DNA of 20,178 nucleotides from a virus: IMG/VR virus record IMGVR_UViG_3300025000_000482, positions 1-20,178 of that record; one strand, 5' to 3'. Positions 1-5,996 of this stretch are shown here, in pieces. The notes under the pieces were generated by a model that searched no databases, was not told the DNA's origin, and saw nothing but the letters and a program-made list of their open reading frames with translations. A program made the translations under genes and the position numbers. Position 1 is the stretch's first letter, and the number at the start of each line of letters is the position of its first letter.

Positions 1-322
1 TTTGAGAATAATGCGCCAGGTACATCCGGATATCAATATCGGTTATCACATCAACGTCCTTACAAACAATCGTTGAAAACCTATTCAGTACTAGAAAATA
101 GTTCTTAATCGTCTTAGGCGACATGCCGTCTATCCTTCTGGCAGCCAGATATAAACCTACCCTACTTGGCAAATTGTGCAGTAAAGCTAATGCAGTACAT
201 TCCGGCGTAACTGTGTAATGCTGCATTTCTTCCTGCATAATTACTTGAAGCTTTCGGATTGTGTCCAAATCCAGAAAATCCGATGCTCTGTCAAGTACCT
301 TGATAATAATTTCTTCCTTCAA
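1..322 (-). CDS. Tyrosine recombinase/integrase, N-terminal part (runs off the left edge)
   Basis: The 107 visible codons end at the window edge, so the catalytic domain (R-H-R-Y) is not seen. Residues 55-105 or so read as a SAM-like core-binding domain of phage/Xer-type tyrosine recombinases: a YLAARR segment, then SPKTIKNYFLVLNRF, then an ITDIDIRMYL segment. These enzymes cut and rejoin DNA at attachment or dimer-resolution sites. The start is TTG at 322: a TAG codon precedes it in frame and AGGAGG lies 8 bases upstream. That ribosome binding site sits inside a 9-bp hairpin and a small upstream reading frame overlaps the start, so translation may be controlled. It follows the late terminator at 659-686. 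A prophage integrase is the simplest reading; an Xer-like resolvase of an episome is also possible. Confidence 0.8.
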   Translation of the reverse strand, partial: MKEEIIIKVLDRASDFLDLDTIRKLQVIMQEEMQHYTVTPECTALALLHNLPSRVGLYLAARRIDGMSPKTIKNYFLVLNRFSTIVCKDVDVITDIDIRMYLAHYSQ

Positions 323-380
323 CTAAAACGCCTCCTATTGAATGTTTAGGAGGCGTAATGTATAATGATATTGCAATCAC
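291..380 (-). CDS. Possible 29-aa leader peptide overlapping the recombinase start
   Basis: A GTG at 380 is preceded by AGGAGGG with a 5-base spacer and opens a 29-codon frame. The frame runs through the hairpin at 329-355 and stops at 291, that is 32 bases inside the recombinase gene. A longer frame reaches back to 512 but lacks a good ribosome binding site. The peptide has no recognised domain. Its position suggests translational coupling: ribosomes reading it would melt the hairpin that hides the recombinase ribosome binding site. This is inference; it could also be a chance frame. Confidence 0.3.
   Translation of the reverse strand: MIAISLYITPPKHSIGGVLVEGRNYYQGT
329..355 (-). promoter_or_regulatory. 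Hairpin that sequesters the recombinase ribosome binding site
   Basis: CGCCTCCTA and TAGGAGGCG form a perfect 9-bp stem with a 9-base loop. In the minus-strand transcript the 3' arm contains the AGGAGG ribosome binding site of the recombinase (TTG at 322). TTTT follows the stem, so a weak intrinsic terminator is an alternative reading. Either way the element would lower recombinase expression unless it is opened. Confidence 0.6.
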
Positions 381-658
381 AGTTACCCTCCTAAACAGGG
401 GTCTGTGTGAGGGGGCTTTCAGGTGCAAACTGGGAGCTCCCTTTGCTATATGAAAATTTATAGCGTGACCTTGTTGCAAATCGTACCATATTATGACAAC
501 TATTGCAAGCACAATTACGTAAACATTTTATCCCATGGCGCAGTAAAATTGAACACGCTAAAACGCTTGTAATAGAGTGATATCAAGGGTTTCAAGGCTT
601 TTTAACTCATTAAATTTACTTCGCTTTTTGCATTTTCTTGGGTTTTATATTGCGAACT
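381..658 (-). other. Spacer between late terminator and recombinase, with a candidate promoter
   Basis: No convincing gene lies here. On the minus strand TTGCAA (508-503) and TACGAT (485-480) are separated by exactly 17 bases and could be the recombinase promoter. A perfect 10-bp palindrome GGGAGCTCCC (432-441) lies downstream of it, in the presumed leader. The AT-rich part from 520 to 658 shows no other structure that I can support. Confidence 0.35.
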
Positions 659-686
659 AAAAAGGACGCTCTTTACGAACGCCCTT
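659..686 (-). terminator. Intrinsic terminator at the end of the late unit
   Basis: In the minus-strand transcript AAGGGCG (686-680) pairs with CGTCCTT (668-662), including one G-U pair, and TTTTT follows. The stem overlaps the stop codon of the ribbon-helix-helix gene (673-675). It closes the leftward transcription unit before the recombinase. Confidence 0.65.
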
Positions 687-852
687 GCTTGGAAGCTTTC
701 TGTTTCTCGATTAACTTCTGATCTTCGATGAATTCTTTCATCTTGGCGTTAACCCAGGCTGACACTCTGATACCCAGTGGAGCTGCATATTTACAAAATT
801 CATCATAGACTTTCGGGTCCAGAGTAACATTTACTGCTTGTCTTGCCAGCAC
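673..852 (-). CDS. Small ribbon-helix-helix DNA-binding protein
   Basis: A 59-aa protein starting at GTG 852 behind a near-perfect AAGGGGGTGAT ribosome binding site; a second GTG two codons upstream (858) is too close to that site. The N-terminus has the alternating pattern of a short beta strand (QAVNVTLDPKVYDEF), followed by two helices and a lysine/glutamate-rich tail. This is the layout of Arc/CopG-type proteins that dimerise and bind operators. It is the last gene before the terminator at 659-686 and follows the zinc-ribbon gene. It may regulate the neighbouring recombinase or the palindrome at 1153-1170; nothing in the sequence proves a target. Confidence 0.6.
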   Translation of the reverse strand: MLARQAVNVTLDPKVYDEFCKYAAPLGIRVSAWVNAKMKEFIEDQKLIEKQKASKQGRS

Positions 853-908
853 AATCACCCCCTTATGGTAATTATGTCGGCTTTTCCATGTTATGGGTTA
901 ATACGCAA

Positions 909-1133
909 TTATGCTTCAACCGGCTTTTTCTCTTTCATACAGTTTATACAAATCTCATATGGCTTACCCGTCCTCTCATCGTATCGAGTAACCCACTCAT
1001 GCGGCTCTGGTACTTTGTGCCCTTCCGGAGATTGCGCAAGAGTAGTATTGCACTCTGAACAGCCGTCACATTGTCTTGGACCAGTAGAGCCCCACATTTC
1101 AGATTTCCCACATTTGCATCTATAATATTGCAA
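909..1133 (-). CDS. Small zinc-ribbon protein
   Basis: A 74-aa protein with many cysteines: CKCG near the N-terminus, a CDGCSEC cluster in the middle and CINC near the C-terminus. This gives enough Cys-x2-Cys pairs for one or two zinc sites. The TTG at 1133 is preferred because AAAGGAGATGAT lies just upstream; the in-frame ATG at 1160 would place that ribosome binding site inside the gene. The function is unknown; small zinc ribbons of this kind are common in phages. A 7-bp palindrome (1153-1170) lies directly upstream and could control it together with the ribbon-helix-helix gene. Confidence 0.6.
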   Translation of the reverse strand: MQYYRCKCGKSEMWGSTGPRQCDGCSECNTTLAQSPEGHKVPEPHEWVTRYDERTGKPYEICINCMKEKKPVEA

Positions 1134-1152
1134 AAAATCATCTCCTTTTATT

Positions 1153-1170
1153 ATGCGCATAACTGCGCAT
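1153..1170 (-). promoter_or_regulatory. Operator-like palindrome upstream of the zinc-ribbon gene
   Basis: ATGCGCA, four bases, then TGCGCAT form a perfect 7-bp inverted repeat just upstream of the ribosome binding site at about 1141-1147. There is no T-tract after it, so a terminator is unlikely. It could be an operator or a leader hairpin. Confidence 0.4.
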
Positions 1171-1201
1171 TTCCGCGCGATATTATCCTATGTCGAACTA
1201 A

Positions 1202-1372
1202 CTATAATCCTAAAAGCTTCTCAATTCTGTCCAATCTTTCAGACTGTGTGAGTGCTTTTACTTTTTCCTTTGCCTTGTATTCAGCTTTCACAGCCTCTGT
1301 TTTGTCGGCGTTTTCTGTGGCTTTAATTTTCAAGCCTTTTTTATCAAGGTATTGTTGTAACTTCTCATACAT
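1202..1372 (-). CDS. Small coiled-coil-like protein of unknown function
   Basis: A 56-aa, lysine/glutamate-rich, largely helical protein (MYEKLQQYLDKKG at the start, ERLDRIEKLLGL at the end). The ATG at 1372-1370 overlaps the stop of the previous gene by one base (TGATG), and GGGGTGG lies 7 bases upstream, so the two are translationally coupled. I recognise no family. Its place right after the fibre-like gene is where phages often carry small assembly helpers, but that role is only a guess. Confidence 0.65.
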   Translation of the reverse strand: MYEKLQQYLDKKGLKIKATENADKTEAVKAEYKAKEKVKALTQSERLDRIEKLLGL

Positions 1373-1524
1373 CAATAAACCACCCCTTTATCAACAAGTA
1401 AGGTAATGAGTTCGTCAAGCACTTCTTCTGTGGTAGGAGTTGGTTCAATTATTGGTATCTCAACATCTGGTGCATCCACAAATGTTGTTTCCTTTGTTTG
1501 AGCATTATATATTATCTGTTTCAT
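1372..1524 (-). CDS. Small acidic protein downstream of the fibre-like gene
   Basis: A 50-aa acidic protein with a proline/threonine hinge (IPIIEPTPTTEE) between an N-terminal strand-like part and a C-terminal helix. Its ATG overlaps the stop of the fibre-like gene (ATGA, 1521-1524), and GGAGG lies 10 bases upstream. The arrangement and the hinge resemble short accessory proteins encoded behind tail-fibre genes, but no family is recognised. Confidence 0.65.
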   Translation of the reverse strand: MKQIIYNAQTKETTFVDAPDVEIPIIEPTPTTEEVLDELITLLVDKGVVY

Positions 1525-2402
1525 GCATTGTATACCTCCACAAATGTTCCATTTGCCAAACTGACATTAGAGCCTGTATTTAATAATATAGATGTAATGT
1601 CTTGATTTGAATATAAATTATGAGTAAATATTCTTTTAATGTCAGTATAGGTGTTGGATGTTGTATTGTTCGTTTTTACACCGTGGCCTTCAATGGTAAT
1701 AGTTAATATACCAGTACAATCAATTACTGCCCAAAAATCTTCCCACACATTGTCATAGCTAAATATTGGATAATTAAAATTACCATTATTACTCCACATA
1801 GCACTGAGCAGTGCAATATTCGTATACAAATATTGACTTCCAGCTCTTAAGCTTCTACCCCTAAAATGTAATTTATACTTCTTCCTTGGAAGTAAATTGC
1901 TTATTGTAATTAGGTCAACTGAATAAGCTTCTAAATGAATATTTGCAAGATCTAAAGATGCATTTGTCGTTATGTCTACTGCTACCCCACCTTGTGTTGC
2001 TGAGAGTTTAAATGTATCCACCGTCAAACCATCTGCTATAATGTAATAAACACTTGCTACTGTAAAACCAGTAGGTATAATATTCGGTAAAAACACATTA
2101 TTTGCATTGACATTAATCACAAAGTACACTTTATCATCTACCACAAATGGGTGACCTACAGATGTAAATGTATTTGTATCTACATCAACAGCACTGATTA
2201 CCGCTGATTTATTAGCTGTATGTGTATATGTTGCTACTGGTGTCTCAACACTCCCACCCGCTACATTTTCATATGCTACTGATCCATCAGCTTGCACGGT
2301 TAAAACTTGTCCGTCTGTTGCACCCGCTGGGTTCGTAATAGATGCCAAGTCCTCAGTATTCTTTTTTGTTTTTGAATATGAAATAGGATCAAGCTCACTC
2401 AT
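1521..2402 (-). CDS. Fibre- or spike-like structural protein
   Basis: A 293-aa protein that starts at ATG 2402, 7 bases or so after GGAGG. An in-frame ATG at 2417 exists but has no ribosome binding site. The first 50 residues (DPISYSKTKKN, then an ATDGQVLTVQADGSVAYENV segment) resemble N-terminal parts of phage fibre proteins that precede the receptor-binding region. The rest is rich in Thr, Asn, Val and Ile, as expected for beta structure. It probably sits on the virion surface and contacts the host. Its start overlaps the preceding 54-aa gene (TAATG) and its end overlaps the next gene, so the cluster is co-translated. Receptor binding is inferred from composition and position, not from a catalytic motif. 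Confidence 0.55.
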   Translation of the reverse strand: MSELDPISYSKTKKNTEDLASITNPAGATDGQVLTVQADGSVAYENVAGGSVETPVATYTHTANKSAVISAVDVDTNTFTSVGHPFVVDDKVYFVINVNANNVFLPNIIPTGFTVASVYYIIADGLTVDTFKLSATQGGVAVDITTNASLDLANIHLEAYSVDLITISNLLPRKKYKLHFRGRSLRAGSQYLYTNIALLSAMWSNNGNFNYPIFSYDNVWEDFWAVIDCTGILTITIEGHGVKTNNTTSNTYTDIKRIFTHNLYSNQDITSILLNTGSNVSLANGTFVEVYNA

Positions 2403-2566
2403 TATAACAACCTCCAATCACCCTGAAGGTATTTATAAATCTTTATCGTGACAATATCTGCTTGCAATTCATAACATATTGAACCTTCTACAACACCCAC
2501 GGTTGGTTTGGTGTCGGTTGATAGACATGAATATTCTTTTTCATAACTAATTGGTTTTACAGCCAT
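2402..2566 (-). CDS. Small protein between adaptor and fibre-like genes
   Basis: A 54-aa protein (MAVKPISYEKEYSCLS at the start, YLQGDWRLL at the end). GGAGG lies 7 bases before the ATG at 2566, and its TAA overlaps the ATG of the fibre-like gene. The PISYEK segment resembles PISYSK at the start of the fibre-like protein, hinting at a shared short docking motif. The function is otherwise unknown. Confidence 0.65.
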   Translation of the reverse strand: MAVKPISYEKEYSCLSTDTKPTVGVVEGSICYELQADIVTIKIYKYLQGDWRLL

Positions 2567-2577
2567 AATAAAGCCTC

Positions 2578-3108
2578 CTATCTAAAGCTTGGCACATATA
2601 CCCTTTTATTCGGGTTAGTCGCCCGCCGTATATTTTTATTTGCTAAAGCAGCATCCGCCGCTGAATCCTGCATGAGTTCCTTTGAACGGTCTGTGTCTGT
2701 ATCCTTTATTGCCTTTGCTGCCACATATTCAGCAATAGATTTCAAGAAAGCCGCATTAATGGAAACCGTATCTATCATAGCGGTTATTGGGGTCTGAGCA
2801 AATGTCCCATGAACCGTATACGTACCGATACAATCAAACAGAATCTTTGAATTTGCATAAACAGTGTAATGCTTAAAATATGAGCCATTCACATCAAGCA
2901 CCCTGTCGATTTTAAAACATCCAGCGGTCAGGCTGTATTCTGTCGCGGTGTCTGTACAAACAATGGTCTGAGTGGTGTGCACCTTTGCCGTATCGTACAT
3001 CATGGCAAGGTCGTTAGCGGCACGGTTAAAGTCTGTCATAAATTGTCGGTCTGATATTGGCTTACCTGCTAGGTCAATTGCATCTTTTAAAATATCTCTT
3101 AATGGCAT
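2578..3108 (-). CDS. Putative head-tail adaptor (connector) protein
   Basis: A 176-aa protein encoded shortly after the capsid genes, where connector proteins that extend the portal ring usually lie. The N-terminus is helical (LRDILKDAIDLAGKP and a DFNRAANDLAMMYDTA helix). A beta-rich middle with a TEYSLTAGCFKIDRV segment follows, and then a C-terminal helix with repeated alanine and aspartate. This helix-beta-helix order is seen in adaptor proteins of short-tailed and siphovirus phages (gp4/gp6-type). The start is ATG 3108 with GGAG 7 bases upstream. The call rests on order and fold impression; sequence identity to a named family was not tested. Confidence 0.5.
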   Translation of the reverse strand: MPLRDILKDAIDLAGKPISDRQFMTDFNRAANDLAMMYDTAKVHTTQTIVCTDTATEYSLTAGCFKIDRVLDVNGSYFKHYTVYANSKILFDCIGTYTVHGTFAQTPITAMIDTVSINAAFLKSIAEYVAAKAIKDTDTDRSKELMQDSAADAALANKNIRRATNPNKRVYVPSFR

Positions 3109-3120
3109 AATACTGCTCCT

Positions 3121-3549
3121 TTATACCCATCGTTCTTTGAATGCTCCTTTGTCAACATATTCCTTGTCAACGTGCCGTTTGCAATAAGTGTGAATATCAC
3201 TAAGTTTGCAATCTGTTTCGTCCTTTACCGCATTGTTTCTGTCAGCCTTAAGCTTCTCATTTTCTGCTTCCATCTTTTCAAGAAACTTTTCATCCATGGC
3301 ATTGTTAAAGGCGGTTATTGTCCTGTTGTCAAGCTCCTTATATGGAAGATTAAATTCAAGTGTATTCCTCATGCCCCTGCGGTGTATCTCATACTTGTCT
3401 GTCGCTGGGTTATACATGACAAACAGCGCTGGGTCGATTGCTTGTAACTTTTGCGGTATATCAAGCGTGTGACTGTCAACAAGGATAAGGTTTCGTTTCA
3501 TCCTGCCGGCATTCTTCTGATAAATAATTTCATCCTGCAGTGTGTTCAT
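3121..3549 (-). CDS. Unknown protein between capsid and adaptor genes
   Basis: A 142-aa charged protein starting at ATG 3549 with GGAGG 4 bases upstream. The frame is open farther to 3693, but that part overlaps the capsid gene and the terminator and has no ribosome binding site. Residues around 90-115 form a likely coiled coil (EKMEAENEKLKADRN). The N-terminal half is mixed alpha/beta. The terminator between it and the capsid gene implies lower expression than the capsid. It could be a head-completion or minor head protein; no family is recognised. Confidence 0.6.
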   Translation of the reverse strand: MNTLQDEIIYQKNAGRMKRNLILVDSHTLDIPQKLQAIDPALFVMYNPATDKYEIHRRGMRNTLEFNLPYKELDNRTITAFNNAMDEKFLEKMEAENEKLKADRNNAVKDETDCKLSDIHTYCKRHVDKEYVDKGAFKERWV

Positions 3550-3560
3550 ATGTCCTCCAT

Positions 3561-3600
3561 AAAATAAAACGGGGAAGAGGAAGCGAGTCCCCTTCCCCGT
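3561..3600 (-). terminator. Intrinsic terminator after the major capsid gene
   Basis: In the minus-strand transcript ACGGGGAAG (3600-3592) pairs with CTTCCCCGT (3577-3569), a perfect 9-bp stem, followed by TTTTATTTT. It sits 13 bases after the capsid stop codon. Partial read-through would give much capsid and less of the downstream head and fibre proteins. Confidence 0.85.
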
Positions 3601-3613
3601 CATAGGGTTAAGT

Positions 3614-4801
3614 CTAATCAAACAGTGTGCTGGAAGTGGTGATACCAGAAATTTCAGCCTGACCACCAGGATGATCACAAATGAGCTCGGCATACTTTAA
3701 GAGGATACCTTCCCACATTGTATAGCCGGCCACCTTTTCAAGTATCCTTCCATTGTCCTCGAACCAAGCCCAATCTCCGAATGTATGCATCTTCCACTGG
3801 GTGGTGTCGAGCAACTTCACTGAACCGGACTTGATGTTCTTATCCTTCACCATTGGAACCTCATTGATTGAAAGAGCTGTAAAGCCTCCTGCAATCTTCA
3901 AGGTGTTGTTTGCCCTCTTAATAGAGGCATTATAGGCATAGAATTCAGAGTATACAGCCGGGTTGCAAACAATGAGGTCTGTTTTACCGCCATAAAATTC
4001 CTCGACATAGTTCATGACGTCGATTATATACTGCTCGTCCATTGCACCAGCATTAGCATACACATAAGGTTTGAGCCATGGGTAATCAGCCTTATCTAAA
4101 CCGTACAGCAGACCAGTTTGTTTATAGACTGCTTCCATACCGGTAAGCTCATTATTGTATGCTCCCTGTTCGGTGATGAAGTCGGTTACTATAGTGGTAA
4201 CCACGGCTGTTCCGTCGAGAACGATTGTCTTTGCGGCTCTGTTAACAGCCTTAATCCTTCTCTGTGTGCCGTTTGCTATTGCTGCACCGTTTGTGTCCAA
4301 AATATCAATTATCATACCTTCAACAAGGTACTGACACGAAGCCACTACAACTGTAAGTGAAGCGTTGGTTGCTCCACAAAGTGTAAGCAATCCGGTGCCA
4401 TCAGTGTAAGCCATCCTGCCATAGCTCATCTGCGCATGTTTCTTGATACCATTTGTTTCTGCATCAAACGCGCTTATGAATGCAGCTTTAGAGGTCTTAG
4501 ACGCTTTCATTACCTTATCGGTAAACCTGATAACGCCCTTCAGATCCTTAATCCCACTTATGAACTGTGCGTATTTGTTCCCACCGGAAACAGGATTTGC
4601 TCCGGACTCTGTACCGGCTGCAAAACCGCCGTTCACTCCGTATGGAGCATCCTTGACAACTCTCTTACCGCCTTCAATATTTTTCTCGGTCTGTTCAACC
4701 TTATTGAAGAAAGCAGAGGTTTCAAGATTGATCTGATCTCTCAATAGTCCCTGGTAATCGTCCTTTAATACATTATCAAATGTCGTAGTCGTTACTGACA
4801 T
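3614..4801 (-). CDS. Major capsid protein (HK97-like fold expected)
   Basis: A 395-aa protein placed directly after the scaffold gene, with GGGAGAG 7-8 bases before the ATG. Residues 1-75 form the N-terminal arm region (MSVTTTTFDNVLKDDYQGLL). The centre has a domain with a GTQRRIKAVNRAAKTIVLDG segment that looks like an inserted beta domain. The C-terminal half has DLIVCNPAVYSEFYAY, an LSINEVPMVKDKNIKSG-like stretch and WEGILLKYAELICDHPGGQA, which match the P-domain and end of phage coat proteins of this size. Hundreds of copies would form the icosahedral shell around the scaffold. The terminator behind it fits a very highly expressed gene. A P22/N4-like subfamily assignment is uncertain. Confidence 0.85.
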   Translation of the reverse strand: MSVTTTTFDNVLKDDYQGLLRDQINLETSAFFNKVEQTEKNIEGGKRVVKDAPYGVNGGFAAGTESGANPVSGGNKYAQFISGIKDLKGVIRFTDKVMKASKTSKAAFISAFDAETNGIKKHAQMSYGRMAYTDGTGLLTLCGATNASLTVVVASCQYLVEGMIIDILDTNGAAIANGTQRRIKAVNRAAKTIVLDGTAVVTTIVTDFITEQGAYNNELTGMEAVYKQTGLLYGLDKADYPWLKPYVYANAGAMDEQYIIDVMNYVEEFYGGKTDLIVCNPAVYSEFYAYNASIKRANNTLKIAGGFTALSINEVPMVKDKNIKSGSVKLLDTTQWKMHTFGDWAWFEDNGRILEKVAGYTMWEGILLKYAELICDHPGGQAEISGITTSSTLFD

Positions 4802-4821
4802 GATTTATCTCTCCCTTCATA

Positions 4822-5859
4822 TTAGCCGCCGAATATTCGGGCTGCTGCTCGCTCCGTTGCCTCCCTAATGGAAGTTGCCTTTAGCGGGGGCATTGCCGGT
4901 GCATTGCTTGAGCTGTTGCCGGATATGCTTGGCGGTATGCTGTTTTGTGTTCCTCTTACGCTTGCTAAATGCTCCTTTATGATCGCTTCCCGAATTGACG
5001 GGTTTGCCGTGACCTGCTTTACGAAATTTTCATCGTTTAGCAACGTCGCTGGGTCTGTTGGTGGAGCGTACTTCAAACCCTTTGCGTAGGTATATGCGTT
5101 TTTCAATACTTTTTGAGGTTCTTTGCTGCCCTGTAGGTTGTTTTCCGCAATGTACTGCTTCATCCCGTCAAGGAATTCCGGCATATCTGGATTACTCGTG
5201 TTGAAGCCTGTTATGGCTTCATTCCAAATATCAAGGTTTTGCTGATATTCGTTTCTTTCCATGATTGGATTCAGCTTACCTTCAAGTGGTTTAACCCTAC
5301 TGTCAACAATCTTCTCAACGAGCTTGCCTACTACTCCGGTTGGGTCAGCATAAAACTTCTCTAACATTCCTTCTGCATCAAGTCCGGCGAATTCATCCTC
5401 CGGCTGCACAGGTGCTGCTTGCGGCTGTTGTGGTTGTGCCAATGCCTGTAATTTAGCTTCAAATTCTGCCTTCATGGTTTCATTGGATTTCGTCAAATCC
5501 GCTACCATCTGGCTTTTGCGCGTAAGTTCCGCTTGCGCATTTTTGAAGCTTCTTACCACTTCGCCCACACTCTTGAAGTTTTCAGGAAGGGATTGCTCCG
5601 GTGATGGAGTCTCTTCCGGTACTGGCTGAGTTACAGGGTCTTGCACTGGCGGTTCTACTGGGGTATCAATTGCCGGTGACTGTGGGGCAGTAGGTTCTGG
5701 CACGTTTGCCTTTTCCCACATATCCCCTAACTTTTGCTCTAAGCTAACCGGTGCCGATTGTCCAACTGACGGGGTCGGTGCTGGTGCTTGGGCCTCTACT
5801 TCTGGCGCTATGCCATCGGCAAATAATTGCAGGTTAATTGGGTATATGAGTTTGCTCAT
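4822..5859 (-). CDS. Capsid scaffolding protein
   Basis: A 345-aa protein between portal and capsid genes, the standard place for a scaffold. It starts with the NLQLFADG segment often seen at the beginning of phage scaffold and capsid proteins. Residues 20-90 are a disordered, Pro/Gln/Glu-rich region. A long helical coiled-coil part follows (EVVRSFKNAQAELTRK to QALAQPQQPQ), and then mixed helical segments. The end is basic and helical (SIREATERAAARIFGG), as expected for the coat-binding tail. It would template procapsid assembly and then leave or be degraded. No protease motif is seen. AGGAGG lies upstream of the ATG at 5859. Confidence 0.8.
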   Translation of the reverse strand: MSKLIYPINLQLFADGIAPEVEAQAPAPTPSVGQSAPVSLEQKLGDMWEKANVPEPTAPQSPAIDTPVEPPVQDPVTQPVPEETPSPEQSLPENFKSVGEVVRSFKNAQAELTRKSQMVADLTKSNETMKAEFEAKLQALAQPQQPQAAPVQPEDEFAGLDAEGMLEKFYADPTGVVGKLVEKIVDSRVKPLEGKLNPIMERNEYQQNLDIWNEAITGFNTSNPDMPEFLDGMKQYIAENNLQGSKEPQKVLKNAYTYAKGLKYAPPTDPATLLNDENFVKQVTANPSIREAIIKEHLASVRGTQNSIPPSISGNSSSNAPAMPPLKATSIREATERAAARIFGG

Positions 5860-5948
5860 AAGATTCCTCCTATATTGTCAATACCGGATTATTCCTGTTG
5901 GAGTCCGATACCAAATTCCATTTTCAGTGTAAAACAAGCGAATACCCC

Positions 5949-5960
5949 AAATGGTCAAAA
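5949..5960 (-). promoter_or_regulatory. TTTTGACCATTT motif upstream of the scaffold-capsid segment
   Basis: This is one of three exact copies of TTTGACCATTT on the minus strand (the others are at 12235-12245 and 15999-16010). It lies between the portal terminator and the scaffold gene, where a fresh promoter for scaffold and capsid would be useful. TTGACC could be a -35 box, but no good -10 box is seen at 17 bases. Confidence 0.4.
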
Positions 5961-5973
5961 TGTATTTAGACAT

Positions 5974-5996
5974 AAAAAAACGAGCTTTTTAGCTCG
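5974..5996 (-). terminator. Intrinsic terminator overlapping the portal stop codon
   Basis: CGAGCT, four A, AGCTCG and then seven T in the minus-strand transcript form a compact perfect hairpin. The portal TAA (5991-5989) is in its loop. It should reduce transcription from portal into the scaffold and capsid genes, which then need read-through or their own promoter. Confidence 0.85.
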
